NCBI GenBank assembly: GCA_000381565.1
Contig: KB906724.1
Coordinates: forward strand, 180,045-244,044
DNA from: Oxalobacteraceae bacterium AB_14
GTDB lineage: Bacteria; Pseudomonadota; Gammaproteobacteria; Burkholderiales; Burkholderiaceae_D
Direction: 5' to 3'
DNA length: 64,000 nucleotides
Of this stretch, positions 25,540 to 38,982 are shown piece after piece. The position numbers and the translations under genes were made by a program. Under the pieces are notes generated by a model. It did not search any database and was not told where the DNA came from. It saw only the letters and a list, made by a program, of their open reading frames with translations. Each line of letters opens with the position of its first letter. The stretch's first letter is position 1.

Positions 25540-26466
25540 GTGCCAGCCCGCCCCTCCAACGCCACCGATGCTACCCCCGCCAGCGCGCCGGAAGGGCTGA
25601 TCTCGCACGCGGTGTTCCGCACCATGTCCGAAACGGACGCGGTGCTGGAGCGTTTCGCCTGGCTGGGCGACGAACTGGCGGTGGCCATCTGGCGCCGCGA
25701 CACCGAGGTCGCCGAGACCAGCTACAGCAAGCCTGGCCACCATACGCTGTCCTACTACATGGGCGGCGGCTACCGCACCGAGCGCGACGAGCTGCCCGGC
25801 CTGTACGGCGCGCCGGAGCGCCTGTGCACGCTGCCGGACTGGCACGAGTCCAGCTGGACGGTGCGCGGGCCGCTGCGCTTCCTGCACGTCTACTTCCTGC
25901 CCGAGCATTTCACGCGGCGCGCCGTGGTGGAGCTGGACCGCGAGCCGCGCGAGATCACCTTGGCCGACCGCACCTACTTTGAAGATGAACGCATCGGCCG
26001 CCTGTGCGCGGGGCTGGCGGGCATGTCGTGGGAAGGCGCGGACGGCCAACTGCGCGCCAACGAAACGGCGCACGAGACCCTGAGCCACCTGCTGCTGTCG
26101 CAATCGATGCCGCAGCACCAGCAGCGCGTGCGCGGCGGCCTGGCGCCGGTGGTGCGGCGCCGTCTGGCCGACTACATCGAAGCGAACCTGGCGCAGAATA
26201 TCTCGCTGGGCATGCTGGCGCAGCTGGCGTGCATGTCGGAGTACCACCTGGCGCGGATGTTCAGGATCTCGTTCGGCATGCCGCCGTCGGCGTGGATCGC
26301 GGCGCGCCGCGTGGAGCATGCGCGCCAGCTGCTGAAGACCACCGACCAGCCCTTGCAGCAAATCGCCGACGCCTGCGGCTACGCGGACCTGAGCCACTTC
26401 AGCCACCGCTTTCGCGACAGCGTCGGTGCGCCGCCGAGCCGCTACCGCAGCATCGTCACGTCGTAG
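25540..26466 (+). CDS. AraC-family transcriptional regulator
   Basis: The protein has 308 residues from a GTG start. The C-terminal hundred residues carry both HTH motifs: NISLGMLAQLACMSEYHLARMFR and the signature block QPLQQIADACGYADLSHFSHRFRD followed by APPSRYR. The N-terminal region would sense an effector and is of the short-cupin-like type common in this group. It is divergent from the EamA transporter gene. The last 11 bp overlap the convergent DUF1993 gene. Confidence 0.9.
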   Translation: MPARPSNATDATPASAPEGLISHAVFRTMSETDAVLERFAWLGDELAVAIWRRDTEVAETSYSKPGHHTLSYYMGGGYRTERDELPGLYGAPERLCTLPDWHESSWTVRGPLRFLHVYFLPEHFTRRAVVELDREPREITLADRTYFEDERIGRLCAGLAGMSWEGADGQLRANETAHETLSHLLLSQSMPQHQQRVRGGLAPVVRRRLADYIEANLAQNISLGMLAQLACMSEYHLARMFRISFGMPPSAWIAARRVEHARQLLKTTDQPLQQIADACGYADLSHFSHRFRDSVGAPPSRYRSIVTS

Positions 26467-26959
26467 GCTTTTCGAACGAGAAGCCCGGCGCGTACAGGTG
26501 GTAGCCGTCGAAGTCCTGCTTGCCGATGTCCGCGCCCTGGCTGCGCGCGATGGCGTAGGCCATGCTGAAGTGGAAGTAGAAGTTGGGCAGGATGTACAGG
26601 TTCAAGTATTCATCGGCCGGCAGCGCGATATCGGCAAAGCCGGCGCGGTCGTGGCACAGGCGTTCGGCCGCATCGTCGAAGCGCTGCGCAGGAATCGCGG
26701 CGATGTAGGCGATGGTGTCGTCGATCTGCTTCGCCAGCGCGGCCAGGGACAGCTCCACGCCCTCGAAACTCACCGGCGCCAGGCCGGCCAGCGGACAGCA
26801 GCCCCGCAGCGCAAAATTGCAGGTGGCCCGCACCTGCGAGGCAAACGGCAGCATCTCCGCATGTAGCCGCGTCGTGAGGATCTCCGGGTGTGGCGTCACT
26901 TTGTCGACCATGGCGGCCAGCTGGCCGAGATAGCGGGTGAAAATAATTGGTGCGTGCAT
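26456..26959 (-). CDS. DUF1993 family protein
   Basis: The protein has 167 residues from the ATG at 26959. It begins MHAPIIFTRYLGQL and has VTPHPEILTTRLHAEMLPFASQV, then ...CNFALRG, DDTIAYIAAIPA and a C-terminal PNFYFHFSMAYAIAR..G.DIGK..F. This is the DUF1993 layout, a four-helix DinB-like fold. The function is unknown. Convergent overlap with the AraC gene is 11 bp. Confidence 0.85.
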   Translation of the reverse strand: MHAPIIFTRYLGQLAAMVDKVTPHPEILTTRLHAEMLPFASQVRATCNFALRGCCPLAGLAPVSFEGVELSLAALAKQIDDTIAYIAAIPAQRFDDAAERLCHDRAGFADIALPADEYLNLYILPNFYFHFSMAYAIARSQGADIGKQDFDGYHLYAPGFSFEKPTT

Positions 26960-26972
26960 AGTCAAAGCCAGA

Positions 26973-27896
26973 TTATCTGGCGGAGAGGATTTGCGGTAGA
27001 TTCTGCGCCCGAAACGCCTCGACAACAAAATCGATAAACACGCGCGTCTTCGCCGGCAGCAGTTTCTGGTTGGTGAAGTACAGGGAGATCGCCCCGACGT
27101 CGCCATACCAGTTTGGCAGCAAGCGCACCAGCGCACCACTTTCCATATGCGGCGCGGCGTGCGGCACCGGTATCAAGCCGACTCCAAGGCCCAGCACCAC
27201 GGCGCGGCTGAGCGCATCGGGATCGTTGACCAGCATGATGGCTTGCTGCTTGGCCGTGACCTCGGCGCCGGCGTGATTGCGCATGACCTGCGTCCGCTGA
27301 CGGCCAGTCACCGGAGAACGGATCACCACACTGGGGAACTCGGCAAGTCCGGAGGGGTCTTTGGGACGACGCTTGCCTTCCAATAGCGCCGGCGCCGCCA
27401 CCGCGATCAGGTGGATGCGCGCCAGTTCGCGCGCCACCATACCTGGCGGCAGCTCAAAGCCGGCGCCGATCGCCGCATCGAAGCCGCCCGCGATCAGGTC
27501 CAGCGGACGGCTGTCGAACACCCAGTCGGGTATCACGCCCGGATACCGTTCGAGGAACGCCGGCATCAGCGGCAGCAGATAGTCCATGCCAAATCCCGGC
27601 GCGGCGCTCAGCTTCAACACGCCGGCCGGTTGCCCGGCATTGACCTTGATGTCGGCAATCGCTCCCTGGATGCTGTCGAGACCGCCCTGTACCGATTGCT
27701 GAAAACGTTCACCCGCTTCGCTCAGCGTCAGGCCACGCGTGCTGCGCATGAACAGCCGCACGCCGAGATTGCGCTCCAGCAGTGCAACGTTGCGGCTCAC
27801 CGCTGCCGGCGTCAAACCCAGCCGGCGGGCGGCCGCGGAAAAGCTCCCGCTCTCTGCGCTGCGCACGAAGGATTCCAGGTTGGCCAGGGTTTCCAC
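26973..27896 (-). CDS. LysR-family transcriptional regulator
   Basis: The protein has 307 residues from a GTG at 27896 preceded by GAAGGTGA. The N-terminal HTH (ESFVRSAESGSFSAAARRLGLTPAAVSRNVALLE) is canonical, followed by the substrate-binding domain starting at GVLKLSAAPGFG. It is divergent from the NADP-oxidoreductase-like gene at 28020 and probably its regulator. The gap between them (123 bp) contains TTGAAA and TATAGC-like boxes. Confidence 0.9.
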   Translation of the reverse strand: METLANLESFVRSAESGSFSAAARRLGLTPAAVSRNVALLERNLGVRLFMRSTRGLTLSEAGERFQQSVQGGLDSIQGAIADIKVNAGQPAGVLKLSAAPGFGMDYLLPLMPAFLERYPGVIPDWVFDSRPLDLIAGGFDAAIGAGFELPPGMVARELARIHLIAVAAPALLEGKRRPKDPSGLAEFPSVVIRSPVTGRQRTQVMRNHAGAEVTAKQQAIMLVNDPDALSRAVVLGLGVGLIPVPHAAPHMESGALVRLLPNWYGDVGAISLYFTNQKLLPAKTRVFIDFVVEAFRAQNLPQILSAR

Positions 27897-28019
27897 GACG
27901 TCACCTTCAAGTAATGATTGAAACTGATTATAGCTTGTTGCCACTAACGCTAGAAGCCACAAAGCCCCAGAATTCAACTCAGCAAACAGTTTATACACTT
28001 AACCTTCAAAGGAAACATC

Positions 28020-28667
28020 ATGACTATCGGCATCATTGGCTCGGGCGCCCTCGGCTCCAACTTCGCTCGCATTCTGGCCAAACAAGGTATCCCGGCCACC
28101 ATCTCCAACAGCCGTGGCCCCGCCTCGCTGGCGGACCTGGTCAAGGAACTGGGGCCAACCATCAAGGCTGGCACGGTGGAAGAAGCGGCAAGCGCCGACA
28201 TGGTGCTCGTTGCGGTGCGCTGGGTCGACGCGGAGAAAGTGCTGGGCAGCCTGCCGGCATGGAATGGCCGCATCGTAATCGATGGCACCAATCCGGTGGA
28301 GTTCTTCGACCCCGCGACGTCGCCGGATGCGAACGACGCCAGCAACCCGCTGGCGGCTTATGGGATCAAGGCGGTCGATCTGGGTGGAAAGCACTCGAGT
28401 CAGGTCATCCAGCAATTGGTGCCTGGCGCACGCTTGGTCAAGGCGTTCAACCACAACGACGTCAACGTGCTGAAGGAGCCGGAAACGGCAGGCGGCAAGC
28501 GCGTGTTGTTCTACTCGGGCGACAACGCGGCCGCCAAGGCGGAAGTGCGCGGCATCATGGAGGCCGCCGGCTTCTTCCCGGTCGACCTGGGCACGCTGGA
28601 TGTAGGCGGACCGTTGGCGTCGCTGCCTTTCGGCCCGCTGTCGACGCACAACTTGGTGCATGTCTGA
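28020..28667 (+). CDS. NADP-binding F420-reductase-like (coenzyme F420/NADP Rossmann) protein
   Basis: The protein has 215 residues. The Rossmann motif GIIGSGALGSNFA (residues 4-16) is followed by SNSRGP at the end of strand 2, the region that selects NADP. ADMVLVAVRW, IDGTNPVEF and LVKAFNHND complete the pattern of the NADPH-dependent F420 reductase-like family. F420 is not expected in this organism, so it more likely acts as a ferric or NADP reductase-type protein. It is divergent from the LysR gene. Confidence 0.78.
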   Translation: MTIGIIGSGALGSNFARILAKQGIPATISNSRGPASLADLVKELGPTIKAGTVEEAASADMVLVAVRWVDAEKVLGSLPAWNGRIVIDGTNPVEFFDPATSPDANDASNPLAAYGIKAVDLGGKHSSQVIQQLVPGARLVKAFNHNDVNVLKEPETAGGKRVLFYSGDNAAAKAEVRGIMEAAGFFPVDLGTLDVGGPLASLPFGPLSTHNLVHV

Positions 28668-28678
28668 CCGGTCGCGGC

Positions 28679-30502
<1,824 letters not shown>

Positions 30503-30542
30503 TTCTACTACTCGATTCCGACAACAAAACTACGACTAAGGT

Positions 30543-31379
30543 TTAATCGGCCCAGACGATGACGCCGGAGTAACCGGTGACCAGCACCATCAGGCCGAAG
30601 GCGATGCGGTACCACGCGAACGCGGTGAAGGTGTGCGAGCTGATATAACGCAGCAGCCAGCGCACGCACAGGAAGGCCGAGACGAAGGCCGCCACGGTGC
30701 CGATCGAGAACAGCGGCAGGTCGGTGGCCGACAGCAGCGCGCGCTCCTTGTACAGCGAATACACGGTGGCGCCCAGCAGCGTGGGGATCGCCAGGAAGAA
30801 CGAGAACTCGGTGGCCACCTTGCGCGACAGGCCGAAGATCATGCTGCCCATGATGGTGGCGCCGGAGCGGCTGGTGCCCGGGATCAGCGCGAACGCCTGG
30901 GCGATGCCGATCTTGATGGCGTCCATCGGCGTGATGTCGTCCACCGAATTGATGCGGGACATGGCCGGATTGGCCTTCTCGCGCTGTTCCACCCACAGGA
31001 TGACGAAGCCGCCGACGATGAAGGCCAGCGCCACCGGCACCGGCGCGAACAGCTTGGCCTTGATGGCCTTGTTGAACAGCACGCCCAGCACGGCGGCCGG
31101 CAGGAAGGCGATCAGCACGTTGAGCGCGAAGCGCCGCTGTTTCGGGTCGCCCAGGCCGGTCAGCACGGCGGCGATGCGCGCGCGGTACTCCCAGCAGACG
31201 GCGAAGATGGCGCCCGCCTGGATGACGATCTCGAACACTTTCATTTTTTCTTCCATGCCCTGGAAGCCCAGCAGGTGTTCCGCCAGAATCAGATGGCCGG
31301 TCGACGAGATCGGCAGGAATTCCGTGAAACCTTCAACCAGGCCCATGATCAGGGCTTTGAGTGCGAGAACGATATCCAT
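30543..31379 (-). CDS. uppP: undecaprenyl-diphosphatase UppP (BacA)
   Basis: The protein has 278 residues and is an integral membrane protein with about eight segments. It recycles undecaprenyl diphosphate for cell-wall synthesis and gives bacitracin tolerance. Both signature blocks are present: [20 protein letters not shown] near the N-terminus and [14 protein letters not shown] around residue 160. It lies 40 bp upstream of recQ on the same strand. Confidence 0.96.
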   Translation of the reverse strand: MDIVLALKALIMGLVEGFTEFLPISSTGHLILAEHLLGFQGMEEKMKVFEIVIQAGAIFAVCWEYRARIAAVLTGLGDPKQRRFALNVLIAFLPAAVLGVLFNKAIKAKLFAPVPVALAFIVGGFVILWVEQREKANPAMSRINSVDDITPMDAIKIGIAQAFALIPGTSRSGATIMGSMIFGLSRKVATEFSFFLAIPTLLGATVYSLYKERALLSATDLPLFSIGTVAAFVSAFLCVRWLLRYISSHTFTAFAWYRIAFGLMVLVTGYSGVIVWAD

Positions 31380-31503
31380 GAAGTAAGTTGTAAGTTGGTG
31401 GGAAGGGAGGCTCTGTCACAGCGCCGGGGTCGAAGCTTACCATGTTCGCCGCCTGCTATTCTGAATCTCACTCAAGCGTAATGCGGTTTTCGGCGGCCAA
31501 ACG

Positions 31504-31528
31504 AAAAAACGCCCCGGAACGGGGCGTT
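31504..31528 (-). terminator. intrinsic terminator of the metalloprotease gene
   Basis: On the minus strand AACGCCCC pairs with GGGGCGTT around a 5-nt loop and runs into a T-tract (A-run 31504-31509 on the plus strand). It lies 30 bp after the protease stop codon. Confidence 0.85.
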
Positions 31529-31557
31529 GAAAGGAAGAACTTTCGAGCGCGGGACCC

Positions 31558-33675
31558 TTACCAGCTGGCCTTGAGCGTGTATTTGCCGCTGGTGGCGCCG
31601 GTGCCGCCGCCGTAGTAGATCACCTTGGCGTACAGCGTGCCGGCGGTGCCGTAGCTCAGGCTGTCGACCGCGCCGGTGCCGTTGACGCTGGACGCGACCT
31701 TGGCGCCGGCGCTGTTGTACAGCTCCAGGTCGTAGTCCGAGCTGGCGTTCGGGGCCAGGCTCAGGGCCAGCGTTTTGCCCGACGACAGCACGATCTTGTA
31801 GTAGTCGACGTCCGACGAGGCGCTCATGGTGCCGTTGACGGTGGTGCCGGCGGTGGTGATCGCTTGCGCGGTGGCGGTGGTGTTGTTGCTCTCCACTTCG
31901 CTGATGGTCGGGCCGCTGACCACCGACGACAGGATGTTCTGCGCCTCGAACTTGGCCTGGAAGGTGTTGGCGTAGCTCAGGTCCGATGGGAACAGCGTCT
32001 TGGCCGCGTTGACGATGGCGGTGGCCATGGCCGGCATCTTGACGTTGCTGCCCAGGCCGAAGTGCGCCTCCAGGATGATCTGGTCGATATTGGCGCGCGG
32101 CTTGCCGGCGGCGATCAGCGCCACCATCGACTGGTACAGCGGCGCCGACCACAGTTCATCCGACTGGAACGTCACGCCGCCCTCGGTCACCGACTGGTGC
32201 GCGGCATAGGTCTTGCCGGCGTTGTACTTGGCGTCGGTGCGGTTGAGCATGCGGCCGTCCCAGCAGGCGCCGTGGCCGTCCCAGCTGAAGGCCCACTCGG
32301 GGTGGTAGATCTTGCCGTTCGGGGTGCTGTACGAGTAGGACGCGGCCCAGTAGTCGCCGAAGCCTTCGCCCATGGCACCGGTGTCGCCGCCGGTCCAGTT
32401 GCTGTCGATATTGGCCTGGATGCCGTGGCCGTATTCGTGCAGGATCACGTCGGCGTCTTCGCTGTCGTTCACGCAGCCGTGGCCGAAGGCCAGGTAGTCG
32501 GAGCCGGCCGCGCCGCCGCTGTAGTGCGAGTTGTCGTCGCCGTTGACGCCGTCGGTGTCGACGTCCAGCGGACGGTTGATGATGGACTTGGCGCCGGTGA
32601 AGCCCAGCGACTGGATGTAGCGCTGGCTCTGGTCCAGGTGGAAGTAGACGTTGGTGTCGTCGAAGCCGTTGTTGCCGCGCTTGGCCGTCCACACGCCGTT
32701 GCTGGTGGTGCTGGGCGCGGTGGCCGGGGATTCGATGTTCTTGATGTTGACGAACGGGCCGCTCAGCTTGTAGACGCCGCCGCTCACCGTCAGGTCGCGC
32801 AGGGTCTTGGTCGAGTAGGCGGCGTCGAAGGCGGAGGCGGCCGAGGTGTCGGTCAGCGCGCCGGTGTTGAGCGCCGTGCGCGGATCGGGATCGAAGGCGT
32901 AGCCGGAACCGTTGATGCCGGACGGCGTGGCGGCGGCCACGGCGCCGCCTTGCACGGTGCGCGTGCGCGAACCCTGGCTGTCGCTGAGCGCCTTGGTGGC
33001 GGCGTGGCGGTCCAGCACGGGGCCGGCCAGCTCGGCGCGGGCGTCCAGCGTGCGCTTGCCGCGGCGCGGCAGCGAGGTGGAGTAGGAGCCGATGACGGCG
33101 CCGTCATGCGCGTTGAGGAATTGCACGAAGCCGCCGGTCGGCATTTGCGCTTCGATGCGCACCTTGCGCGCCAGTTGCACCCCATCCTTGGTGGTGACCC
33201 ACACCAGTTCGGAGGACGGGGCGGCCACCAGCGGATGCTGTACCTTCATATTGGTCCAGGCCTTGTCGAGCGCCTGGTCTTCGCTGATCTGGGCCTGGTT
33301 GTACAGCTGGTTGACGGCGCTGGCGTCGACCTTGTCGGAGATGTGGCGGGTTTCGTTGAAGATCTTTTGCAGCTGGCCGCTCTTGCTGATGGAGACGATG
33401 ATCTCGGCCCGGTCCACCGGCAGGCCGCGCAGCATCTGCTGGTAGTGGTAGTGCTTGCCGGTGAGCGATTCCTGCACCTTCACCAGTCCCAGGTTGTTCA
33501 GCGATGCCGGCAGGCCGAAGCGGGCCGCGTTCTGGCGCAGCGCGTCTTCGGCCGTGGTGGCGGTGGTGCTCGAGTACAGCGTCAGGTTGTCGACGGAATA
33601 GCTGCCGGCGTGCGCGGAACCCGCGTAAGCCAGGACGATCAGGGATGCAATCAGGGGACGGGCGAATTGGCGCAT
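31558..33675 (-). CDS. secreted zinc metalloprotease, M36/M4-like, with C-terminal PPC domain
   Basis: The protein has 705 residues. A signal peptide (1-23, ending AHA) is followed by an FTP-like propeptide (GLVKVQESLTGKHYHYQQMLRG) and a catalytic domain with HEYGHGI (zinc ligands and general base) and EGFGDYWA supplying the third ligand Glu. FHLDQSQRYIQSLGF-type sequence is typical of the fungalysin/thermolysin group. The last 100 residues (VESNNTTATAQAI, DVDYYKIVL, YDLELYNSAG) form a bacterial pre-peptidase C-terminal domain. It is a probable extracellular nutrient protease with its own terminator. Confidence 0.92.
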   Translation of the reverse strand: MRQFARPLIASLIVLAYAGSAHAGSYSVDNLTLYSSTTATTAEDALRQNAARFGLPASLNNLGLVKVQESLTGKHYHYQQMLRGLPVDRAEIIVSISKSGQLQKIFNETRHISDKVDASAVNQLYNQAQISEDQALDKAWTNMKVQHPLVAAPSSELVWVTTKDGVQLARKVRIEAQMPTGGFVQFLNAHDGAVIGSYSTSLPRRGKRTLDARAELAGPVLDRHAATKALSDSQGSRTRTVQGGAVAAATPSGINGSGYAFDPDPRTALNTGALTDTSAASAFDAAYSTKTLRDLTVSGGVYKLSGPFVNIKNIESPATAPSTTSNGVWTAKRGNNGFDDTNVYFHLDQSQRYIQSLGFTGAKSIINRPLDVDTDGVNGDDNSHYSGGAAGSDYLAFGHGCVNDSEDADVILHEYGHGIQANIDSNWTGGDTGAMGEGFGDYWAASYSYSTPNGKIYHPEWAFSWDGHGACWDGRMLNRTDAKYNAGKTYAAHQSVTEGGVTFQSDELWSAPLYQSMVALIAAGKPRANIDQIILEAHFGLGSNVKMPAMATAIVNAAKTLFPSDLSYANTFQAKFEAQNILSSVVSGPTISEVESNNTTATAQAITTAGTTVNGTMSASSDVDYYKIVLSSGKTLALSLAPNASSDYDLELYNSAGAKVASSVNGTGAVDSLSYGTAGTLYAKVIYYGGGTGATSGKYTLKASW

Positions 33676-33873
33676 GCTGCATGAACTCCTATAGGTTTTG
33701 GTTTATTCGGTATGCGAGCCTTGTGGGTGCCAAACGAGTATATCCACGCCTTTTTGCCATTTGTAAAATCGGGCGTTTTTAGACAGTTTTCCGGATTCTG
33801 TTAAAAATGAGACATGGCGGTGCCGCGCGCGCGGCGCTAAGATGGACCGCTAACCACCCACGAAAGGTCGCTT

Positions 33874-34209
33874 ATGTCCAGGCTGTTTTCCCTGCTGTTG
33901 CCGGTCGCGCTGGCGTCCGGCTGCGCGATGGCGCAGGCGCCCAAGCCGATCGAGGATGTGGAGCCGGAGGTGACGCGGCAGGTGGCCGCCGCCGTGGCGA
34001 ACATGGCGCTCGATCCGGCGGCCGAGGGGGCGGCGTTGCTGCGCGCCTGCCCGGCCCGGGCCGCGCCGCCGCTGGAGCTGCTGCAACGCACGGTCGACGG
34101 CGAAGAGCGCAGCTATCTGTACCGCACCCGCTGCGGCAAGGCGCTGCTGGTGTCGGCCACTTACGGTAAAAACCGCGCCATCAAGCGCCTGACGGTCAAG
34201 GCGGAGTGA
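33874..34209 (+). CDS. small exported hypothetical protein
   Basis: The protein has 111 residues. A hydrophobic N-terminus (SRLFSLLLPVALASGCAMAQ) could be a signal peptide, and the ASGC tetrad is close to a lipobox. The rest is a small acidic-then-basic domain with two cysteines (LLRACPAR and YRTRCGKALL) that could pair in the periplasm. It ends 2 bp before the convergent P-type ATPase stop. The family is not recognised. Confidence 0.6.
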   Translation: MSRLFSLLLPVALASGCAMAQAPKPIEDVEPEVTRQVAAAVANMALDPAAEGAALLRACPARAAPPLELLQRTVDGEERSYLYRTRCGKALLVSATYGKNRAIKRLTVKAE

Positions 34210-34211
34210 AA

Positions 34212-36737
<2,526 letters not shown>

Positions 36738-36905
36738 GTTGTTCGCGAGAGAGAGTGGGAAAGCAAGGTCGAAGCAATATCGCTATCTTAAGTGAGTTTG
36801 CGATACGATCAACCCAAAAAGCACCGCGATCCATGCGTTTGCCCTGCCGATGCAGTTTCTGATACCCGGCTGGAGCTTCGCCGCCTGGCGTCCGTGCCTG
36901 CTGCG

Positions 36906-37628
36906 CTAGCGCAGGCGCAGCAGCCGCGCCAGTTCGCCGCTTTTTTCGATGGCGTCGATGGCGGTGTTGACTTCTTCGATGCCGGCGTAGCCCCGCTTGG
37001 CCACGGCGCACATCGACTGGTATTGGTTGATCACCAGCAGATGATAACCAGCCGGCAGCGCGCCTTTGGCTGCCTGGCTGTCGATCATGGTGCGGGCGGC
37101 CAGAAAATAGTCGTAGCGGCCGGCCTGCCACTTGAGCAGCGTGAGATCGGAGGAGGGCGCGTCGTCGCGCACGAAATCCGTCCCCAGGCGCTGCTCGACC
37201 TCGGGGTAGCGGAAGCCCAGCAGCGTGCCTATGCGCTTGCCTTTCAATTCATCCAATGTGCGCGGCGCCGGCACCCGGTTCGACGACACCAGCACTTCCG
37301 AGGTGGGGATGAAGGGCCGGCTCCAATACACATCGCCCTTGACCCAGGCCGGCACGTAGCCGCACAGGATGTCGCCTTCGCCGCCTTCCAGGGCGGCCAC
37401 CATGCGCTTGCGCGGGAGGGAGATGAAGCGCACCGGCCGCCCCATCTGCCGCGCCAGCGCCGTGCCCAGTGCTTCCTGGAAGTGGTTCAGTTCAGATTTG
37501 TCGGGAGAGGGGCGCTCTTCGCTCTTCTGCACATAGCGCAGTTCCTGCCTGCCGCCATGGCCTGCAGGCGCGGCCGTTGCCGGCGTCGCCAGCAGGGAAA
37601 GTGCGAGGAATCTGACCAATGAATTCAT
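36906..37628 (-). CDS. orphan periplasmic solute-binding protein (SBP_bac_3-like)
   Basis: The protein has 240 residues from the ATG at 37628, where a signal peptide (1-19, ending TAA) begins. The mature region has RFISLPRKRMVAALEGGEGDILCGY and RIGTLLGFRYPEVEQRLG, the pattern of family-3 binding domains. It lies 50 bp after the LysR gene on the same strand and may be co-transcribed with it. No transport genes are nearby. Confidence 0.72.
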   Translation of the reverse strand: MNSLVRFLALSLLATPATAAPAGHGGRQELRYVQKSEERPSPDKSELNHFQEALGTALARQMGRPVRFISLPRKRMVAALEGGEGDILCGYVPAWVKGDVYWSRPFIPTSEVLVSSNRVPAPRTLDELKGKRIGTLLGFRYPEVEQRLGTDFVRDDAPSSDLTLLKWQAGRYDYFLAARTMIDSQAAKGALPAGYHLLVINQYQSMCAVAKRGYAGIEEVNTAIDAIEKSGELARLLRLR

Positions 37629-37677
37629 AGGCGCGCCGGTTGAGGTGCATTCAAGGTAGATCAATCTGGCTTCGCCG

Positions 37678-38574
37678 TCAATCCAGCGAGCGTTGCATCT
37701 GGTCGATCTCGTCCTTGAGCCAGGCGCGCAGGCGTGCGATCTTGGTCATGCCTTCCTTGCCGCGGCCGACCACCAGCCGGTAGCCGCGCTGGTACGGCGC
37801 GCTGAAACAGGCGATCCGCTTCAAGGCGCCGCTGCACAGGTCTTCGTAGGCGATCGCATACGAAACGAGACTGATGCCCTGTCCCGCCAGCGCCGCCTGC
37901 GCCAGCACGGCGAAGTTGCTGTAGCTGCGGGAGAAGTCGTAGCTCCCTTTCAGCGCATTGTTCTTGCGCAGCAGTTGTATCCATTCCTCGTTGCTGTGCT
38001 CATGCAGCAGCGGGAAGCGCTGCAGGTCGGCCAGCGTCAGCTCCGCCTGGCCGGGCGCCAGCAGCGACGGGCTGTAGACCGCCACCAGCCGTTCGCGGAA
38101 CAGCAGTTCGGGATCGCCGTCCTCGATCGGATGGAAGCGCAGCGCGGCGTCGGTGCTGCCGTCTTCCAGGTCGGCCAGGCGGTCGCTGGAATCGATGCGG
38201 ATGTCCAGCTCCGGGTACAGCTTGGTGAAGCGGTGAATGCGCGGCACCAGCCACTTGATCGCCAGCGAATGGGTGGTGGAAATGCGCAGTATCTTTTCCT
38301 CGTCGCCGTCCTGCAGCGCGGCCACCTTGGCGCGCAGCTCGCCCAGCGTGTGGGCCACGGCCGCCGCCAGTTCCTGTCCCTTGTCGGTCAGCGTGATATG
38401 GCGCGGGTGGCGTGTGAACAACTCAAACCCCAGCGTCGCTTCCAGCTGCTTGACCTGGATGCTGATTGCCGCCGGGGTCTTGTGCAGCTCCTGCGCGGCC
38501 AGCTTGAAGCTGCCCCAGCGGGCGGCGCAGTCGAAGTCGATCAGGCCGGAAAGCGAGCGCAGCGGTTTGTTCAT
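37678..38574 (-). CDS. LysR-family regulator, GcvA-like
   Basis: The protein has 298 residues. The HTH is in FDCAARWGSFKLAAQELHKTPAAISIQVKQLE. LFTRHPRHITLTDKGQELA and a late WLKDEI stretch match the GcvA/AmpR-like branch. It would control a nearby operon in response to a small ligand. Downstream on the same strand is the solute-binding gene; upstream, divergently, lies a 41-codon reading frame. Confidence 0.9.
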   Translation of the reverse strand: MNKPLRSLSGLIDFDCAARWGSFKLAAQELHKTPAAISIQVKQLEATLGFELFTRHPRHITLTDKGQELAAAVAHTLGELRAKVAALQDGDEEKILRISTTHSLAIKWLVPRIHRFTKLYPELDIRIDSSDRLADLEDGSTDAALRFHPIEDGDPELLFRERLVAVYSPSLLAPGQAELTLADLQRFPLLHEHSNEEWIQLLRKNNALKGSYDFSRSYSNFAVLAQAALAGQGISLVSYAIAYEDLCSGALKRIACFSAPYQRGYRLVVGRGKEGMTKIARLRAWLKDEIDQMQRSLD

Positions 38575-38726
38575 GTCGGGCTTAGGCTAAGTTATTCTTA
38601 TTCATTGATCGAAAATTACTCGTTTGATCACAGCTGCGGCAGAGAGGAAAATATACCTCATGCGCTGATAAAACTCCATGAGTAAGGATTTATCGATATC
38701 GGCGCCACATTCAACAGGAGGTTGCC

Positions 38727-38852
38727 ATGTCCCAGACCCACCCCGTCCCGCCGCCGTGCAACTGCAAACCGGCCATCCCGTGCCCGGCGCCGGCGCCAAA
38801 ATTTTCAGCGGAATTGATGCGCATGCTGGCGCAGCTGGTGATGTTGCGTTGA
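38727..38852 (+). CDS. 41-residue Pro/Cys-rich small protein
   Basis: The gene is very short but begins 5 bp after a perfect AGGAGG. The product is Pro-rich with three cysteines in its first half (PPPCNCKPAIPCPAPAP) and ends in an amphipathic helix rich in Leu and Met (SAELMRMLAQLVMLR). It precedes the M64 peptidase gene by 130 bp on the same strand. A longer frame covering the same bases from 38678 lacks a binding site. Homology is unknown; the ribosome site is the main evidence. Confidence 0.55.
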   Translation: MSQTHPVPPPCNCKPAIPCPAPAPKFSAELMRMLAQLVMLR

Positions 38853-38982
38853 TGCAGCGCAGCGGCAGCGCAACAGCCGGCGACGATGGCAGCAGGTTTG
38901 TGCAAGTTGCGCCGCATTGCACATCTGCGCCGCCGGCGACGGCGTGACAATCGGTGCTCCACCAAAAAAATACGGAGACACC

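Noticed and set aside
36738-36905. possible gene fragment between the P-type ATPase and solute-binding genes
   Set aside because: Only a 19-codon frame without a ribosome site is visible; nothing to support a feature.
38678-38947. 89-codon frame covering the 41-residue gene
   Set aside because: It has no ribosome site, and its composition is poor, while the shorter frame starts right after AGGAGG.
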